Positions 61,982 to 64,000 of a stretch of DNA of 64,000 bases are shown piece after piece. A model generated the notes under the pieces. It saw only the letters and a program-made list of their open reading frames with translations. It did no database searches and was not told the origin of the DNA. Source of the DNA: Linnemannia schmuckeri (Eukaryota; Mortierellomycota; Mortierellomycetes; Mortierellales; Mortierellaceae); contig JANATG010000008.1 in NCBI GenBank assembly GCA_029449235.1, positions 2,170,001 through 2,234,000 of the forward strand. The letters are read 5' to 3'. The position numbers were made by a program, and so were the translations under genes. Every line of letters starts with the position of its first letter. The first letter of the stretch is position 1.

Positions 61982-64000
61982 TTACAACTTGGCCTGTACA
62001 GGCTTCTGGACAAGGATACGAAGATCCTTGCGGAGAATCTTGCCAGCTGCAGACTTGGGGACAGCCTCAATGAAGCGAACACCGCCACGGAGCCTCTTGT
62101 GAGCAGCGACCTTGGAGGCAACATAGTCAATAACATCCTTCTCCGACAAGTTCTCCTGACCAGGAGCCTTGACAACAAAGGCCAGAGGAACCTCAGTCGC
62201 CTGCTCCTTGTTCTCAACTCCAATGACAGCAGCATCCAGAATAGCGGGGTGAGCAATTAGCAAGGCTTCCAGTTCAGCGGGGGCGACCTGGAATCCTTTG
62301 TACTTGATCAACTCCTTCAGACGGTCAACAATGAAAAAGTTCTCTTCCTTGTCAACAATAGCAATATCTCCAGTGTGCAACCATCCTTCAGGGTCAATGG
62401 TCTCCTTGGTCGCCTTGACGTTGTTGCGGTATCCCTTCATGACGTTGGGCCCACGGACCCAGATCTCACCAGGCTCGCCAGGGATGACATCTTTGCCAGA
62501 CTCGGGATCGACTAAGCGGACCTCCTGGTTGGGCATCACACGACCGATCGAACCGTGAACGGGGATATGGTAGAGACCGACATGGGAAGCGGGGGACATC
62601 TCGGACATGCCATATCCCTGACGGAACTGGAGGAGGGGGAACTTCTTCATGAGCGCGCGGCTGAGGTCGGCCGAGCAAGGAGCGGCACCAGACATGACGT
62701 AGCGAACCGAGCTGAGGTCGTACTGATCGACAATAGGGGCCTTTACCAACATCAAAATCTGAGGGGGCACTAAGTTCAGCGAGATAACTATTTGATATAT
62801 AATTGGAGGTAAGGGTTCGTTTAACGTAAGTAAACTCATGCAGACATTCATAAACAATTGCAGACACTTGTTCCATGAATACAGCAATATATAGATGTTC
62901 ACGTACTCTTGAACTCCTGGATGGCCTTGAGGAAGCCAACGGGATCGAACTTTTGGATGACGATGGTGCGGACACCCTATAGAAAATGAACAATAAGAAG
63001 AGAGCGGAGATGCTTGTGAGTCGCCAATATTTCTGATCTCAAGTCCGATCGATTGGGATCCGTCTCCTTTTTTTCCCGGAGAAGGCAGATGTTCAAACAT
63101 TCCTATTCTCGGCCATGCACTATTTTTCTTTCTGACTTACGTTGTAAACACCGTACATCAGGTGAAGCTGGATACCGTAACTACATTCGATTGAAGGAAG
63201 AACAAGTGACAGTATAAGTGCATGATCCTTGCAGCATTAGCCCAATTTGTTACCCTCAAGGCACTCTTTGATCTTTGAGTTTTCTTTCCTTCTCATTCCC
63301 TCCAATGTCGATGCATTGACAACAAAAATTCAAACTTACATGTGGTACATAGGAAGGACAGCCATGGCAATGTTTTCACCATGAGCAATGTTACCCTCAA
63401 GAGGCGAGACCTGGCAAGTGTTGGAGTTAAAGTTGACATGAGTCAACTCAACACCTTTACTCTTTCCAGTAGTTCCAGAAGAATAACAAATCAAGGCCGT
63501 AGTCTCTGCAGCAGCCTGACCGTTCAAGTTCACAGGCTGAGCCAAAAGATGATCGGGAGTCGATTCAGGAGGGAATGTCGCACTATAAGGCTGGAAACCA
63601 TCAACGGCCTTGTCGCCGTACAAGAAGATCATGTTAGCGGGCAAGCCAGCCTTCTTGGCTCCAGCAATAGCAACAGGGAGGAGCTCCGGATGGGCGACAA
63701 TGACGGAGGCGCCCGAATCCTCGAGCTGGTAGGCGAGCTCGTCGGCGGTGTAGGCCGAGTTGACGGTAGTGGCGATACCTCCGAGCAAGATAGGACCGAA
63801 CATGGTGATGGAGTAGTCGACCTGGTTGAAGGAGAAGAGGGCGACGACATCGCCGCGCTTGAAGCCGATAGATTGGAGACCCGAGGCCCAGCGACGGGTA
63901 GTGCGCTTCCAGTCGCCGTAGGTGATGACACGCTTTGTGAGGGCGTCGGTGAGGATGGGATGGGAATCTGGAGTGTTGTTTGGGTTTGAGATGGCGAAGG
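61982..64000 (-). CDS. 4-coumarate-CoA-ligase-like acyl-CoA synthetase (partial)
   Basis: Four exons in view (64000-63340, 63180-63141, 62976-62907, 62787-61982); the 5' part runs off the right edge, so the N-terminus is missing. Adenylate-forming enzyme motifs: P-loop CYSSGTTGKSKGVELTH, VLPMYHIYGI, QGYGMSEMSP, EIWVRGPNVMKGY, GWLHTGDIAIVD, DRLKELIKYKGFQVAPAELE and the C-terminal catalytic Lys in KSAAGKILRKDLR. The order and spacing match fungal 4CL-like CoA ligases, which activate aryl or fatty acids via acyl-AMP. The protein ends VQAKL; AKL is a functional variant of the peroxisomal PTS1 tripeptide, so a peroxisomal enzyme of fatty-acid or aromatic-acid breakdown is likely. The substrate cannot be deduced. 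Frame is continuous to the window edge. Confidence 0.93.

Noticed and set aside
1..64000. tRNA, rRNA, CRISPR array, intact transposon or virus-derived gene
   Set aside because: No T-loop/anticodon patterns, conserved rRNA blocks, regularly spaced repeats, transposase or reverse-transcriptase motifs were seen; a dedicated tRNA or repeat scan would be needed to be certain.

Overview
The window is eukaryotic nuclear DNA from a fungus. Nearly every gene is split by short introns (about 50-450 bp, GT...AG, often ending TATAG, TTAG or CATAG), the non-coding DNA is rich in homopolymers and microsatellites, and the gene set is fungal (septin, endopolyphosphatase Ppn1, Gup1, Urc1, homoserine dehydrogenase, Rrd-type PP2A activator, CreC). 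Gln/His/Ser/Asn-rich proteins and similarities that are not clearly ascomycete or basidiomycete suggest an early-diverging lineage such as Mortierellomycota/Mucoromycota. That placement is inference, not something I could test.

Layout from left to right. A secreted class-2-like lipase (1.1-2.5 kb, +). Then on the minus strand: Mo25/Hym1 (2.8-6.5 kb), the Golgi transport protein Got1 (8.6-10.0 kb), the CCAAT-binding subunit HAP5/NF-YC (10.3-11.9 kb) and a PP2A activator of the PTPA/Rrd family (12.7-15.0 kb). The PP2A activator is divergent from a securin candidate (15.4-17.1 kb, +). Homoserine dehydrogenase (17.5-19.1 kb, -) is divergent from a vacuolar-type amino-acid transporter (21.1-22.5 kb, +), with a possible gene remnant between them. 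Next come Gup1/MBOAT (23.0-25.5 kb, +), the lysosome/vacuole GTPase Arl8 (25.8-28.2 kb, -) and a septin (29.3-32.1 kb, -). The septin is divergent from Urc1, a GTP-cyclohydrolase-II-like protein of uracil catabolism (32.7-35.0 kb, +). Endopolyphosphatase (36.0-38.4 kb, +) converges on a BTB/POZ protein (39.3-41.6 kb, -). A 14-TM-type MFS exporter (44.9-47.0 kb, -) lies between two long gene-poor stretches. A very large low-complexity protein (51.6-57.9 kb, +) converges on a WD40 protein of the CreC/WDR20 family (58.1-61.3 kb, -). The 3' part of a 4-coumarate-CoA-ligase-like acyl-CoA synthetase (62.0 kb to the window edge, -) ends the window.

I traced 18 protein-coding genes exon by exon by checking splice sites, reading phase and family similarity; all complete models close in frame. 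One boundary in the CreC gene and one acceptor in HAP5 remain ambiguous. Several genes belong to morphogenesis or the cell cycle (Mo25, PTPA, securin, septin, the Bni4-like giant protein) and several to vacuole/secretory functions (Got1, amino-acid transporter, Arl8, Ppn1). They do not form an obvious functional cluster.

I found no CRISPR array, rRNA, tRNA, intact transposon or virus-derived gene. The most notable signals are: a divergent securin with a KEN box and a pseudosubstrate-like motif; a septin gene beginning with a 9-nt coding exon followed by a 20-nt exon; a GC-AG intron; a pair of direct repeats bracketing the amino-acid transporter gene; a BTB domain interrupted by a long acidic insertion; and a 1904-residue disordered protein with a compact C-terminal module.
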